This document shows, piece by piece, positions 13,237 to 27,379 of a stretch of DNA of 64,000 nt. The stretch covers positions 1,488,001 through 1,552,000 of the forward strand of contig JAGFBZ010000865.1 of the NCBI GenBank assembly GCA_018398805.1, read 5' to 3'. The translations under genes and the position numbers were made by a program. Position 1 is the first letter of the stretch, and each line of letters starts with the position of its first letter. The DNA is from Hirundichthys speculiger (lineage: Eukaryota > Chordata > Actinopteri > Beloniformes > Exocoetidae). A model generated the notes under the pieces. The model ran no database searches. It was given only the letters and a program-made list of their open reading frames with translations, and was not told where the DNA came from.

Positions 13237-16200
13237 GGATTACATAGGGTCTTGATTACCACTGTTTAGATCTCATACTCCTTTCTTTAATTTCTTTTGA
13301 ACTCTTGTTGAGCACTGCAGCATTTCTAATGGGTTTCAGAAAAAAAAAAGTTTCGCACCCGGTCAGATAAATAATTTACCCATCTGAAGCAACAAGGGAA
13401 TAAATATGCCTTTTGAACACACATTACAGAGGCATGGCCTGACAAGTTTGCTGTTTTCTTTTTTTTTTTTTCTTTTAGATAGCCTGTGTGGAACGTAGTA
13501 AAACTCCCCCTCAAGACATTTAAATTGGTAATCACCACATAGCTTTAACATCATGCAGACAATAAATAATTTAGACAAATGTCCATTCAGCATAATCTCA
13601 CTAACTCTCTTTTAAATCCCTCTTTATTTCCAAATTGTCTATCCTTGAAACTCTTTAACTTTCGGGGATGTTAAATGCCATCAGGTCATAATTATGGTAG
13701 TAAAGCTCGTTATTTAAACCAGATCAAGGGCGATAAGGACTTCAGGGTTTGGGGATGGGGGTGTGTGTGGGGGGTGTTATTGCATGGATAGTTATGTGGT
13801 AGAAGGACTAAGTAAAAAAATTAAAATGGGTCAAATCCTGAAAAACCCCAGACAAGTTGTAGAGGTGTACCAAAACCCATAGACAACGAATGTCTTCATG
13901 AACTAAAATGTGTTATTTTCTATAGATGGCAGATGGTAAAAGTGTGACTGTAAGTGTGTTTGTAGACACAACTGATGAATACTATCAAACTGCCCGTGCA
14001 ATTAGGAGACTCCTTCTGCAGACCATTCATACTGTGATGCTAATAGTGTGTTTGTATTTACCATCATCAACAATAATTCAGTTTTTCTGACAGCACCATT
14101 GGAGCCAAATGCAACCCAGCGCAACACTGTTTACCATTTGTGCACTGGTATTTGGAACTGTCCAAACATTGGTGCATTTTACGTAACTCTTGCATCAGTG
14201 AGTTTTGAATAAAAAAGAAAATGTTTCTCTTGTCTCCTATGTCTGTGAGAAGGAGGTAAAGATTGTGTTGTGACCAAACATAATACACCCTTAAGAATCC
14301 TTCCATAAGTTAAGTTAGGTTATTGTTATTTGAAGTCTGATGTGACTGATGTGAAGAAGTGTGTTTCCGTTTGTTTGCGTGTTAGTGGAGGACTGTAACC
14401 AAAGAGAGGAGGCTGCATGCATTGTAGCCACAACCCTCAGTGCCCGGCCATCTTAGCCTGGCTGCTGGGCAACAGGAAAACCACTGCAGGAATAAGGAGT
14501 CCAAGATGTTGGATAAAATCAAGTCTCTATCCGCAGAAGTCAAGAATCAACATGAAAAATGTCAATGTTTGCTCAAAGAGAGAAAAAAAGACATCTTAAA
14601 ATATACATTTATTCAGAGCCTGTGCAAGATCAAACAGCAAAATTGATCTGCTCTTCCTTCAGCCCTTGCTCCGCTCTCTCCCCTCAATTCCCCAGCTCGC
14701 CACGTATCGACTTTCTGCTCGGGCCATCTCCAAGATGACTCCAGCCTGGTCTGCTGTCACCTCTCCTCAGGATAGAACCCTGACTATTATGGGATGTGGT
14801 TTGTTTGAATGCCTTTGGTCAACATATATCTGGAAAAGTGGACGCAACCCCATTTACACATGCTTAACCATGCACCTCTAAATTGGGCCTTTGTTGTACC
14901 ACAAACTACGGACTAATCAAGCCTATGTCTGTAAGCCAAGCTACAGCCGCAATTCTCCTGGATCCTCCTGGATTAATCCAACAGAAAATCACTTTCTTCA
15001 TTGTGCCCCATTAAATAAGTCTTGGATGTTTCTTTGCTGACATCTTTGAAGAGATGCCAAAAATGTTCCAAATGATAAAGGAAATTAATAGGGTTTGTTT
15101 AAAAAAAATGAACAAGCATTAAGAAGAACTTGTCATAAAGTCTGTCATAAAATTACTTTTTACTCAAATTGAGGCAGCTTTTGATTCCTGATATTTCAGA
15201 CCATGCTCCATTTTTTTTCTTTTTTTAAGAAATTGGTTCCAAACATACTTTCAAAATGTGAGCACACCACTCCAAAAAGGTGCATGCCAAAAAGTAACAA
15301 ATTAACTAAAAAAGTTTTGTAATCACATACAACACGACGCATCTCTTTACATGCATGAGAAGAGATTTTAATGATGGGGGGAAAAGTCTTGCATGCAAAA
15401 ACATTCAAACTTGATCTGAAGGTAATAGCACAGTTAATCAAATCAAGTCCATATCTTGGGAGAACATTAGGAAGGGTTCCCAGAGAATTTTACTGCAGCA
15501 GGAAAGAGCTCTATCAATATTTATCTGGGTCTGTGATTATTGCTTTCAGACTTTGCAAATTCTGGACCTAACCCACAATGTGACAGATCAGTTTTTAGGG
15601 CTTTATTTGCATTAAAAGTTTAGGAACATTATTACAAAAGAAAATGAGTTCCAGTTGTCTGACTTGATTAACAACAGTGACAATTTTCAGAATGATCACG
15701 GCTATGTGAAGGGACAAAGAAAGTGACAATACGCAATGACTGACAAGAATCTGCACTTCTGTGAATTTTAAGAATAAAAATCTGACTTCAGGTTATGTCC
15801 CGGCCTGTTCTAATCACATTCACTGAGTTAAAAAAAAAAATTGTGATGTTTGTATTTATTACTTTAAAAAAGACGTAGGTTCTAATAAGAGTTAATAATG
15901 AAGAACAAGTTTGGTTAGAAACATTGTTACTTTTGTAAACATCTTCATTAACTGACCAGTATTTGTAGCAAACATTATTCAGACAATGACACAAGGTGTA
16001 AGTTTTGCTGACATTCTGCAATTAGAGAACCAGTTTAACCAGTTGCTTAATACAATGTATAGACAGCACCATCAGTGGAAATCCAAAGTCCACTGCATCT
16101 GAAACAACGTTTGAAAAAGCACTATTGTCACTGAACGAACGATGAGTTTGGTCCAGCGGTGCAGATACAAATGCAACAGTTCCTATTGAGGCAAATCTCA

Positions 16201-19200
16201 AATTGGACAGTGAGGAAGATCAATACCAGTAGGAGGAGATGTAGAGAATGATGGGCATCCCAGGCAACTCACTAAAGTAAAGTACGTTGCAAACTGAGAT
16301 ACTGATTCATGATGGAAAAAAGTAGACAGCAGCATCAAAACAGCCAGAGGGTTTTTGTTTTGTTTTTTTGTTTTTTTTCAGGAGAAGTCAGTATTTTAAT
16401 TTATGGACCCACTACTTTATTGTTTGTGTGAAGTCTGTGTAATCAAGGACTGAAGGTGTTGAGGGTTCTTTTAGATATTTAGACCTGCGAGAACGTATGA
16501 GTCAATACTGAAAACAAGCTGATTCTCTTATCAGAGATACAGAAATACAACAAAACTTCACTCCTTTCACAGGTTGAATATATCCGCAAGATGATTTACA
16601 AAAAAAAAGTTGCATGAAAGTATTCAGATCGTTTGCATATCTGAAATGAAGCAATATGAAACAGGTGTATTAGATACACTCACCCTGAGGTGTAAAACAC
16701 AAAAACAAATCCAAAATCAAAACCAAAAACATTATTTAGGAAACCTTTTTTTTTTTTTTTTTAAATATGGACTTGTTAAAATATGGTTTCATATTGTCCA
16801 TCAGCATTTTGGAAAGATGTTGTCAGCGTTACGTGCAAGGCCTATATGTGTAGTGCAAATTGGAGACAACCACGACTTCCCTGACATTGAAGGAAATTGA
16901 AATTAGCATATAATCTCCAAATATGAACTAGAAAAATGAAAATACATTTTTGTATCCTGAGAGCTCACTGCCATGTTTTCTCATGAATCTTTTTTCCATA
17001 TCTTGAAACTGTATTATTATATTATTACCAAAGACTGTTCTACAATTGTATGAACGTCTGTACAATATGTATAAAATCCAGTGAATAATAGAAGTCTGTC
17101 AAAGTGGTTTGTCGGTCACTGTTTTTTTTTTTTTTTTTTTTAAAGAAAACATTCAGAGCAGAATAAATCTGTGGCCCAGTTCCTTGACCTGAAGCTCCTC
17201 CTCTGGTCAGAGCTTAATCAACATTGCATTTATTTAAAAGGAGGCTGCTAATGATTGTGATCTCTGGCTCTTTATAGTCCATCATGTAAGTTTTTTAATC
17301 CCAGCATCTTGTGCGATGTGACAGTGTGGAAGTAGGTGACCAGTGGGTGGCCCCTGCGAGAGCCAGCGCAGAGGTCAGCTGGTCACTGTCCCAACGAGAC
17401 AGCCCTGCCGCGGGTCACCTGCTGCCCGCTTTCCCCTCGTTATTTATCTCTCTCTGACAGTTCATTCCTCTTCCTGTCAAAGCCCCTCCTCTTCCATCTC
17501 CCCATTTTCTCCTCGCCTCTGCTGGGTTTGGCACCAGTCCTCCAGTCCTTTCGCCAATACTGGCTGCCGAGGCCAAGACGCACTGAGCTGACCTCTTTGC
17601 TTCACTCCTGTCCGGGTCATATGACATTCAGTTCAGAGGCCTTTCTAACAACAAGGGTTGGGCCACGGGCCTGTAAGTGAAAGTCCGGAGAGTGCATGTG
17701 TTGCTCAGCGGTCCACCAGAGGGGTAATTACCTCCCCACATTGGGCTTGGAACTGGACTTCTTTGCCCCCTTCAGTCTCTGCGGACTGGCCAGGACGCGC
17801 CATTCCCTTTCATTAGGGCACGGGCTTATGGAGAGAGAGCCTCAAAAACAGACAAAGTGAAGGCCCTTCTTTGGCCGGTGATAAATTGGTTCACCTCACA
17901 GAAAGGGTGGGGGGTGTAAAGTATGACACTCAGAGGACATAAAGAGGATAAGGAAGTCACAAATACAGCACAAGAGAGGAAAGGTTTTGTAGATAAAAAT
18001 ATCTTAATCTGAAGGTACAGAAGGGAAGAGGTGCTGCTTTTGTAGCCGCACAGGTTTGTCTGGGGCATATTAACAAAGGCGCACACTTCAAGGACATGGG
18101 AGGATCAACGGCACATTATAATCACAGGAAAATAATTGCTATCATCTTAGCTTGGTCACTTACACGTGGTTGTCTGGAGGCCAGGACCAGGCTTCTGCAC
18201 TGCACCTTCCCCTACCTCCCAGTGATCATAGCCAGTATAAAGTGACATGCTGTAAAGAAGAAAGAGTGAAGCGAACGTGTAATTAGCAAAGGGTTTTATG
18301 TAAGTGCTCTTTGATTTATAATTCAGCATTGCAAGAATCCCTGCTACCCAGGGCTAGTGCTCCTCTGAATTAGCCCTGCGACTGGGAGAGGGAGCAGCGA
18401 GGTGTGGGGATGAACTCCGCTAATTTGTGCTCTATTTAAGGTGGGTTTAAAAAGAAAAGGAGACGTGAGGTACATATGTGGACTTTGTAGGTATTAGATC
18501 ATAAAATGCAGCATTATATAGGCGTTGATGTCTTAGCTTCACTCTCTGATCACATGAAACAGTTAGAGTTGTAAAAGACTTTTCAAGTGAACCTTAGTCA
18601 GAAAAGTTTGATATGATGAAAGCTGCTCATTTGTAATGAAACTCCACAAAATATAAAGTGGCATAAACTCTATTTGTTAATGGCAACTTATTCCTGAAAA
18701 TGGTGTTGCAGTTTTCAAATAAAACTTGTGCATGGAGTTATTTTCTATGGGAATTGAGCAACATTATTCCCACTCAGCTGCAACGTTGATAAAGGAGGCT
18801 TTTCTGTCAGCAGTGGCCTCGTTTTTTTTTGGTTTTTTTTCTCTGCTTCAGCTTGGTACACACTGGATTCTCTTTTGGTTCCCCTTAGGACCAATGATCC
18901 CCAGATCATCTATATTCTGATGCCCTTATAGAGCTAATGTGCTGATTTTCCGTTTTCAACCTGCCATGATCCCCCCCAATCCCCTCTGTTCCCTCCGATT
19001 CCTCTTTCATACTCAAGTGAGGATTCGCTGCCGCTTTGATCACAGTCCCCCGTTAAAGGTTTAAAACGTCTCAATTCCTGACGATTGTTGGGGCCTCTGT
19101 GGTCTACTATGAGCATCTCCCTATGCCCCCTGTCCACATTCACTACTCCTAAATGAGGTACCCTCTCTCCCTGCTTCCCATACCAGCACTGCTTTCAAGT

Positions 19201-20195
19201 TCCCCCGATTGGGTGCCGCATCTGTAAGCCCTAGATTTTGTCTCCTCCATCTTTGTCAAGCCCATTTGCCAAATACAAAAAAGACCGAATAAGCTAGGTC
19301 TTCATTGTTGCTCTCCGAAGTAATCCCCAGATCTCCCACTCTCTCAAAAATCAATGCAAAGGTTGATATGAGGTGAAACTCCCTTCTTAACTCATCATGC
19401 TGGGAAGTGATAAAGTCTTATGTTCCGTTTTTTTTGTAATCGTTGTGGCTTCATGATGAAACTAATTGTCCTATTTCATGCAGCCTTTCAAACTGTCGTT
19501 CATCACAACACCTGGAAAAACAGATGCACTGAACAAGGTGTTGGCATTAGTAAGAAACTATCAAACTTTCTGAAGTTAAATTATTATTGACAAAGAACAC
19601 TCCAAAAGAAATTTGGATTGGCAAAGCTGAGTGTTAAAGGCTTATTTTGCATATTGATTTATAGTTCCTGAGAAAATATTTAGATTTCTTCACTAACTAT
19701 TCATTTATTTTGGCCTGCTTAAATTCATGGAACGTATCAAACAATTTATGAGCTTACTTCCCAGAAATTGATTCCCACAACCATTTTTAGGGTTAGCTGA
19801 AAGCCACTGAAACATAGCTAAAACCTGCTGTGAGCTGAACATCTCAGTGTGGGATTGGCAACATGGGAAAGTTTTTTTTATCAACTGAGTCACTTGAATG
19901 TTTGGCATTTATAATACTCCTTCAACCGTAGCAACTTTTTTTCACCTTTTGTGTGTAGTTTAACAATGTGTTGTATTTAAATACTCACTGAAAATTATCT
20001 CTATCTTAAATCTTTTTTCCTTTCTCCTCACCATCTTACCGACCCATTCCGCTGCACTTTCAGGCTCAACGCTTGGTGGGCTGTGGTTGGGTGGGTCATC
20101 CTGGGGATCGGGCAGTGCTGCTGTCTCGGGGGATGATGATCTTTTTTTTTTCTGTATGTGTTTGCAGGCCAGAATTTCCAGAGCTACATCCTGTC
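13237..20195. other. Intergenic; GC-richer CNE-like blocks at 17150-18480
   Basis: No gene is supported. Most is AT-rich unique sequence. A possible coiled-coil exon lies at 14440-14646 (see findings). The stretch 17150-18480 is unusually GC-rich and repeat-free for the neighbourhood and contains motif-dense segments (GGGTAATTACC, TTTCATTAGGGCACGGGC), suggesting regulatory DNA. Bases 18940-19360 have a different, C-rich texture that I cannot assign. Confidence 0.35.
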
Positions 20196-20345
20196 CTGCA
20201 GTTCAACCCTCTGACCACCCCAGCATTTACCTCCACCTGTCTATATAGATGACTCTGGATATCAAGTAACCTGCTGACCTGCAGTCTGACCCTCTGACCA
20301 CCTCAGTGTTGCCGCTTACATCTGTTTATATAGTCATCTCCACAG
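20196..20345 (+). repeat. Imperfect tandem duplication, about 70-bp unit
   Basis: Two successive segments share the order CTGCAGT, then ACCCTCTGACCACC, CAGCATTTAC/CAGTGTTGCC, and CTGTCTATATAG/CTGTTTATATAG, followed by a short ATGACTCT/TCATCTCC end. Unit spacing is about 75 bases. It lies immediately upstream of the 366-bp MITE. Confidence 0.55.
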
Positions 20346-20378
20346 TGTATGTACGACCAATTTACCAGTCATAATATA

Positions 20379-20744
20379 CAGTCGTGGAAAAAATTATTAG
20401 ACCACCATTTTTTCTTCACTTTCTTGTTCATTTTAATACCTGGTACCACTAAACGTCATCATGTGACTAAAACAGACAGAAAAGAAAACACTGAATGCAT
20501 AAAAGCAGTGTTTTTGGCAGTACAACGCCATAGCTATTGATGTAAAAACTTAAGTGATTTAGGTTATAATCAAGAAAACCATGGAAAATGGTAAGATATC
20601 AGCTCTTAAATAAAACTCTTATGAGCAATCTTTGTGGTTATCGTTATGTTTGTCCAAACAAATGTACCTTTAGTTGTACCAGGCATTAAAATGAACAAGA
20701 AACTGAATAAAACAAGGGTGGTCTAATAATTTTTTCCATGACTG
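20379..20744 (+). mobile_element. Mariner-type MITE, copy 1 (366 bp)
   Basis: Flanked by TA on both sides and bounded by inverted repeats CAGTCGTGGAAAAAATTATT (left) and CAGTCATGGAAAAAATTATT (reverse complement of the right end), continuing into AGACCACC. Internal sequence shows no transposase. The same element, exactly 366 bp, lies in inverted orientation at 41016-41381. TA duplication and size fit a Tc1/mariner-derived MITE. Confidence 0.9.
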
Positions 20745-20746
20745 TA

Positions 20747-23700
20747 TATCTATATCTATATATATAGATATAGATATACAGGCACTCAATGAGTTTACTG
20801 CAGCTTGTGTAGCTGTCATTTATTGACAGCAGGCCTCAGACAATCTGTCTTAAAAGCTTGTTAGATTGTTTGTCAGATTGTTAGAGCTTGGGAAAAAATG
20901 TAACATTCTAATACATATATTTTTCAAAGCACTGAAATACTCTGAGCTCTGTGGATTTATAAATTAAATAACAGACTTTTCACTACAGAAGATAATCACA
21001 TTCACAAGAGTATTGATCGAAGCACCTTTAACTGTTCATTCTTAGACATTTGTATAATCTGAATAAAACTGTTAGTGTCTGATCTGTCCTCAGATACAGG
21101 CTAACAGTTGGCTTCAGTTAATCTAAACTGCTGCCTCTGCATCAGTGAGGTCTGGTTGAAAAGTGGGCTAATGCTGGGACAGCAGTATATTTGCCAGCCA
21201 GTCTTGGCGAATGTCAGCCTGATGGAGGCTCCAAACCAGTGGGGTGGGATGTTCCACTACAACCCTCTGCCCTATGGTCTACCTTTATAATTAATATGTT
21301 GTTGTATCAAAGTTGAAGCATTTGCCTCCAAAATGTCCTGCGCCCAGCCCCTTATTAAAAACCTGACCTCCAAGCAGCTGAAGGTTGCTCTGCAAACTTG
21401 GCACACCCCCGAGTGAAAACATCTGCTTTCCTCACAGGCAGAACCACCATGGACCCCATGTCTCAGCTGGTTCCCACAGCCCAGCGAGAGAGCCCTTCCC
21501 CTGTCCTCGCACACTGACCCCCACATTTATAACCCCACCCCTACCGCCGCTGAGATCTCCTCAAGCCTTGGGCTCAGGCCTGGACCTCTCCATCACCTCA
21601 CCCCTCCCCTGTCCACATGTAGCACTGTGCCAGTGTGGTCACTTTACTGCTGAGAGGACTGCTCCTGTCTTGTTATCCCCACATCACAGCCTGTCGAGAG
21701 GAAGGGAGGGATGAGAGGGAGGGAAGTCGTGGGGGTAGAGGGGAGAAGGCATCTGCGCTGCTCCCACAAAGCGGCGACCGTTGGAACGCTGACAGAAGCA
21801 TCTGTCATGCCCTGTCTTCACACACTCACCTGCTGTCCGAGGGCTCGACTCTGTCTATCCACCTCCGTCACTCCCTCGAAATTTTCTCCAACATCTTCAG
21901 CACTTTCTTGGTGATTGTGTGAAGCTCTTGAACGCCTCCTTTAGAAATCCAACACACTTCACACCCAAATCTTCTCGCCTTTATTGCTTAAGAGCCCACA
22001 GGAACACTCTATTAAAGTCACATGCTGATTTTCACCGAACATATGACTTTTGCTGGTACTTTTATATTTAATTTGGTGACTTCTCTTGACTCCTTGAGTC
22101 TCTTAAGCATTGCCACATACAGAGGAATGTTGTCAGAGGAATGAATCTTCCCAAGTCATGCCAAATGAAACCATATTTCCGAACAATTAATGCTGTGGTG
22201 TTAATGAATGTACTGACCTGTCTTGCGACTACTTTATCATTCTCCAGTGGCACCCCCGTCCGTTCCCCTACATGTTGAAGGGTTGCCAGCAGAAAGGGGA
22301 AAGATGCCAATCCATGTGTATGACACACACACACACATACTCAAAAAAGAAAAAAAAAACACACTCAAGCTCAAGGACATCATCGCTCATTCAAGTCTGG
22401 AAAAGGTGCCCTTCAGATGACGCTAGAAAGAGGGGTGTAAAAAGGAGAATGAATGATTTCATCAGAGCTCACAAAGAAACTTTTTTTTTAAATTCAGAGT
22501 TATTCATATTTACACTGAGAAATTGCAAAAGGTATGGTTTCTTTATTTTGTTTTCTCTCTCTCTCTCTCTCTCATATATCTGTTTTTTTTTTCTTGGAGG
22601 GGCACTGCTGACAATATAAACTGCTCAAACACAACTTGTGTTTTCTGTATATATTTTGTTGACTGAATTCTGACATTTGAATAAATGCATCAAAATGATA
22701 GATATTCACTCTGCCATACTCATATAACTTTGTGGTCTGCTTCAAGTCCCCTCTGTTCAAATCACAGAAATAGGGACATAATTATTTAGACCTTTTACTG
22801 AACAAGTCATATAATTTTCATCTATAGTTTCATAACTACATTTTGGGGGTTTTACATGAACACAGTTGCATTCTTTAACAAACGGAAAACTATTTGCTTA
22901 TGCCGTCATTGTTGAAGTACGTCTTGTTACCTTTTGTCTGAAGCACTTGCCTTCAGCTCCTGTGTTTGAGGCTCTTCTCCTGCAAGGGCCAGTCTGCTCT
23001 GAACGGTTGAGTGACTGCTCCAAACTGATGGCATGTCAGTCAGCTGTGTTGTGGGTGTTTTTGAATGCACCTTTGTCTGCACTGTTTCTTCTCACAGTCC
23101 GCAAACGTTGCTCGTACATACTGTGATTTTCTTCTTCCAGCGAAAAAGGTAACAATGGTCAAGAGGAGGATTATGACCAAACATGATCAAATCTATTATT
23201 ATGATATAATAAAGAAAGATAAAGACTGACACATTGATATTAAAGCATAGCAGTTCTTCAGTGGTCAGTCAAGACATTCTGTGTGTGCAGGAACCAAGAC
23301 AGTCTGACAAAGAAATGTCAAAAACACACCTGTATTTATAGTCATGTGTACAGTGTCATATATCGCACGGGCATATGAAGTATCTGGTGATCTGGGAACT
23401 TCAGACATTTGTCTTTCTTGAACCTTCCAAGCTATCTGTTACCACAAAGTCACTTCAGCGGGTCATTCAAAGTATTGAACATTTTATGTCCTGTAAGTCT
23501 AAGTATTTGAGCTGTGAGCTATTCTGCCAATCATATCATAACATCACATGCGAAGCGAAACAGAATATCTCTGCAACAGTCAAAAGAAAGTAGGTGTATT
23601 AGAGATCCTTTAGATTGTTCAGTGAAGCTATTGTCTGAGCTTTTCACCTTGTCTTTCTATGTTTATCATTTTGCATACATTATATTCGTTCTGATTTTGC

Positions 23701-26700
23701 AGTTCTTCTAGTTAGCTTTCTGTAGATGGACATATGACATACTCAGTGCCATCTCTGAGCATAAGGCACTGTTTTCCTTTTTGGGGGACAAAGTAGTAGT
23801 TGTTGATTGGGAGCACCCAGAATTCATCATCCTACACAGAGTGCAAGTGACACAGATGGAAATATACTAGCTGCGTACAAAGCTGTGTTGTTAAAAAGGT
23901 TGCTCCGAGTCAGAGAGCAGCGAGCATGTGTACTGCCTGACCTGTCCTAAGTGCTCCAACAAATGTTGGACAAGATTTCTTTTTACTAGAATTTGTTGAC
24001 TCATCAGGCACAGCATGAAGTTGTTGTTGTTTTTTTTTTTTTTTTTTGAGGTATGTCAAAGTAACAGCTGGGGAAGCCTTATAAAAACGTGTTGCATGAT
24101 AATGTAAGTTGGTAAAAGGAGGAAAGCTGCGATGGTGAAGGCTCACTAAATGATTTTTAGTGGCCCAATTTGACCCCCAAAGCAATCATGAGTGAATGGC
24201 CCAATTTGAAGCTTGTCGCATCTGTTGATTTGTCGAAATAATACTCAAGTATGGAGTTTGATTTTTTTTAACTGCCTACAATCAATTTGGAGCCTGTCAA
24301 ATCTTTAATCAAATGTCTTGGATATGATTTTTTTTTTTATCTCATTCATTGTAAATTCATCTGTGTTATAAAAGAGGAGCTTCTTGCTTTCTGCTGAATA
24401 CCAACAGGATGTTGTGTACTTTTACAGCTCACAAACATGGCGGCGAATGGAGCACAACCCAACAAAAGTCATTTGTTATTCTGATGTTGATTTGTTAATG
24501 TGTTTTGGATGACTGTCCGGTTACACGACCCAACTTTGATCAAGCTTTAGCTGTTGGACAGATGGCCTCACATACAGAGGAGTCCATGGTTGACTCAGTG
24601 ACTGCAAAGTGCTCAGGTTCTGTGGCTGCAGAAGAACCCCGGGTCATCACTCCTCTACCACTATGCTTATCAGTGCGTGTAGGTGTTTCTGCTGAAATGT
24701 TGTGTTTGGTTTTCAACAAACAAGACACTGTAAGTTAGGGCCAAACACTTTGGTCTCATCTAACAATGGGACATTGTTCCAGAGGTCTTCATAAGAATGA
24801 AGCAGCAGCCGTTCAAGAGGTGGCAGGACTTACACTATGTCTAAACGACAACAGGTGTGTTGGCAGGTAGAGGAAAATCGAGTGATTTTGACTCATGGAT
24901 AAGTCAGAAAGTCAGAACATGATTAAAATAGTCCACCTGGTTTTGTCATTAGCCAACATTTTGACATTCGAGTTCACCTTTCAGTCTGCGCTGGAAAAGT
25001 TTCTGCAACATCATTTATATGTTACGAGTTCTATAGATAGATGTTGAAGTAGTTATAAATTAAATGACTGCCTTCATGAAATCCAGCCGTTCCCTTTCTG
25101 GGTCCACATTGTCATTTTGGCCTGAGGACAATACAGACATAGGGAGGTGATTTTGATGGCACTGGTCATACATAAATGCTCTCAGCATGAGTGAGAGCTC
25201 TGAAAAGAAAACAGGCAGGTTAACAAATGAGTGAGAAAGGATAGCAGGACTTTGTGGCCCTCGGAGATAGAGTAGGTTGGGATTTTCTGCCATAACCTCA
25301 TCTGCCAGGGTGAAGGATATACATTCATATCCATGCACATCCTGTCATCTCTATAGCTTCGTCCCTGGCCTCTATTGTAGACGAGTGTCTGAGCAGAAAC
25401 ACCTCCAAGCTGGCTGGGGTCCAACACTGAGGTCTCTCACCTCACAGGTTGGATAGGGGGCCCAGTAGCTCCTGTGAGTTATTCCTGGGTATGGGCCTGG
25501 GTTCCACCTCTCTCTTATCCTTTTGTTTCATCCAAACCTCCTCTCGCCCAGCCGGGCCTCTTCTTCTCACTTATCCCCTTCTCTGGGACCCTGTGGATGG
25601 TGCAGCTGTCCTTCAACTCACCATCCTTATAACACACACACAATATGTGAATGCTTGTGTATCTGTGTAGCCACAAATGCTGAGGTCACCTTCATTTACT
25701 TCCATCATCTGCTGTGTTGAAAGAATAGAAAACACTTCAGAGTCTTGTGACTGATGGTGAAAAGACATTTTCTAAACTCAAATTAGTACTTCATTTTTTT
25801 CGTCAAATGTATATAATTTAGGAAAAACTCTGGGTCCCCATGACCCTTAACAGGATGAAGTGGGTATGGAAAATGGATGGATGGTTAAATGCATCCTAAA
25901 AAAAAGAAAAAGAGAAATACACCCTGATGAGCATATTTCAATGCCAATAAAGATGAAACACGCTATCAATTATTCATTTGTGTTGAGACATTTTCCATCC
26001 TCATAGATGTCAGAATCGGCAGCTCTTCAGATTTCTGCAACTGTTAAACTAAAATACCTGTGTTCTGCATAATACTTCAGGCAGAACAAGACAATTCAAA
26101 CTACAGTTTGTGATTCAGGCAAATCAATTTGATATGCATCTGTAACTCAAGGAGAACATTGATTAATTCATTTATGATTAAATAATAATCAGGTTCAGTA
26201 TCTATTTATGCATTTTCAGTCATCAAAGTCATGTTCAGTCAAACATTAAGACAATTTATCAAGAAGATATTAAAAACTCCCCTTTTAATTAGATTGCAGT
26301 AAAATATTCTGTCATAAGTTACTTCATCCACTTTTTTTATTGCCATTTTGATCAAACTTCACATCACTGCTGTCTCATCAGGCCAAAACATAATTTTATT
26401 ATGCCTTTCTAATGTGCCCATGAATTAATACAACATGTGGGCAGAAATGTATCATTTGCTCTTTATGTGTTATGCCCCACTTTGCCACTAGAGGTCACTG
26501 ACAATATACCATATTATCAGAATTGGAGTTCTTAAAACGTCCAAATCATTCCTACATTTTACCAGTAATCGGGTATTACATGATTGTTATCAATATTCTA
26601 ATTAATAATAATGTGAGAGATTAAGAGAAATAAAAAGAACATTATTAGACTTTATAAAAATAATAGACACTTAATATGAGGCGCACACTATCTTTATGAT

Positions 26701-27379
26701 AGGTGACTGTGTTTGTGTGCTTATGTATGCGAGTGTATCATAATAACCTGTTCATATATGTCTAACAAAATTAGGTGAACTCTCAATGAAAGCTAGAATA
26801 CACGTTCTTGAAATCCTAAAATGATCCTTGGTGCTAAAAGAAGTTTGTGAACTTAAAACTTAAAAGAAAACATGCTGCTGCTGAAGATGATGCGCCGTTT
26901 AGCAGAGAAGCATCATCAACATCAGCACCAAGCAGCAGAGATGTACTATAAAACACTATTGAGGTCCCACTCTGATCCACTCTTCAGGTACCAGAAATAT
27001 GTACACGATCTATTTTACTATGTTTAAAAATGCAATTAAACTTTCATATTATAAACAGATATTTTCCGTTCGTGTACTCCTTTTCAGTCTCAATACCAAC
27101 CTTGCATTTCATTTATTTATTATGTTATTGTACGAAAGCACATTTGGGTGTTAAAACCAAAACCCCCCTTTAGTAATAAACCCATCTGTTTCTTATACGA
27201 TCTTTGAAGAGGCACGACGATCAACCTGTATATTCTGAAACACTTGCTCCAATAAATCCCGTTCTACAAACGTGTCCTGCTGTAATAGTACAAGTAGTCT
27301 GACATTCATTTGAAGTGTATTAAAGGTTTGAGCTCTGTCTCCTTCGGAAAACATGAACAGTAACGGCATGCAAATAAAA
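20747..27379. other. Intergenic upstream of psip1
   Basis: No gene is supported. A TATA box plus YY1-like motif arrangement lies at 24366-24450 (see findings). A small SINE tail fragment lies on the minus strand at about 25828-25885 (CCCATGACCC, AAAATGGATGGATGG). Short CA, CT and T runs occur. The GC-rich patch 21380-21900 has long open frames on both strands but no recognisable protein. Confidence 0.35.
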
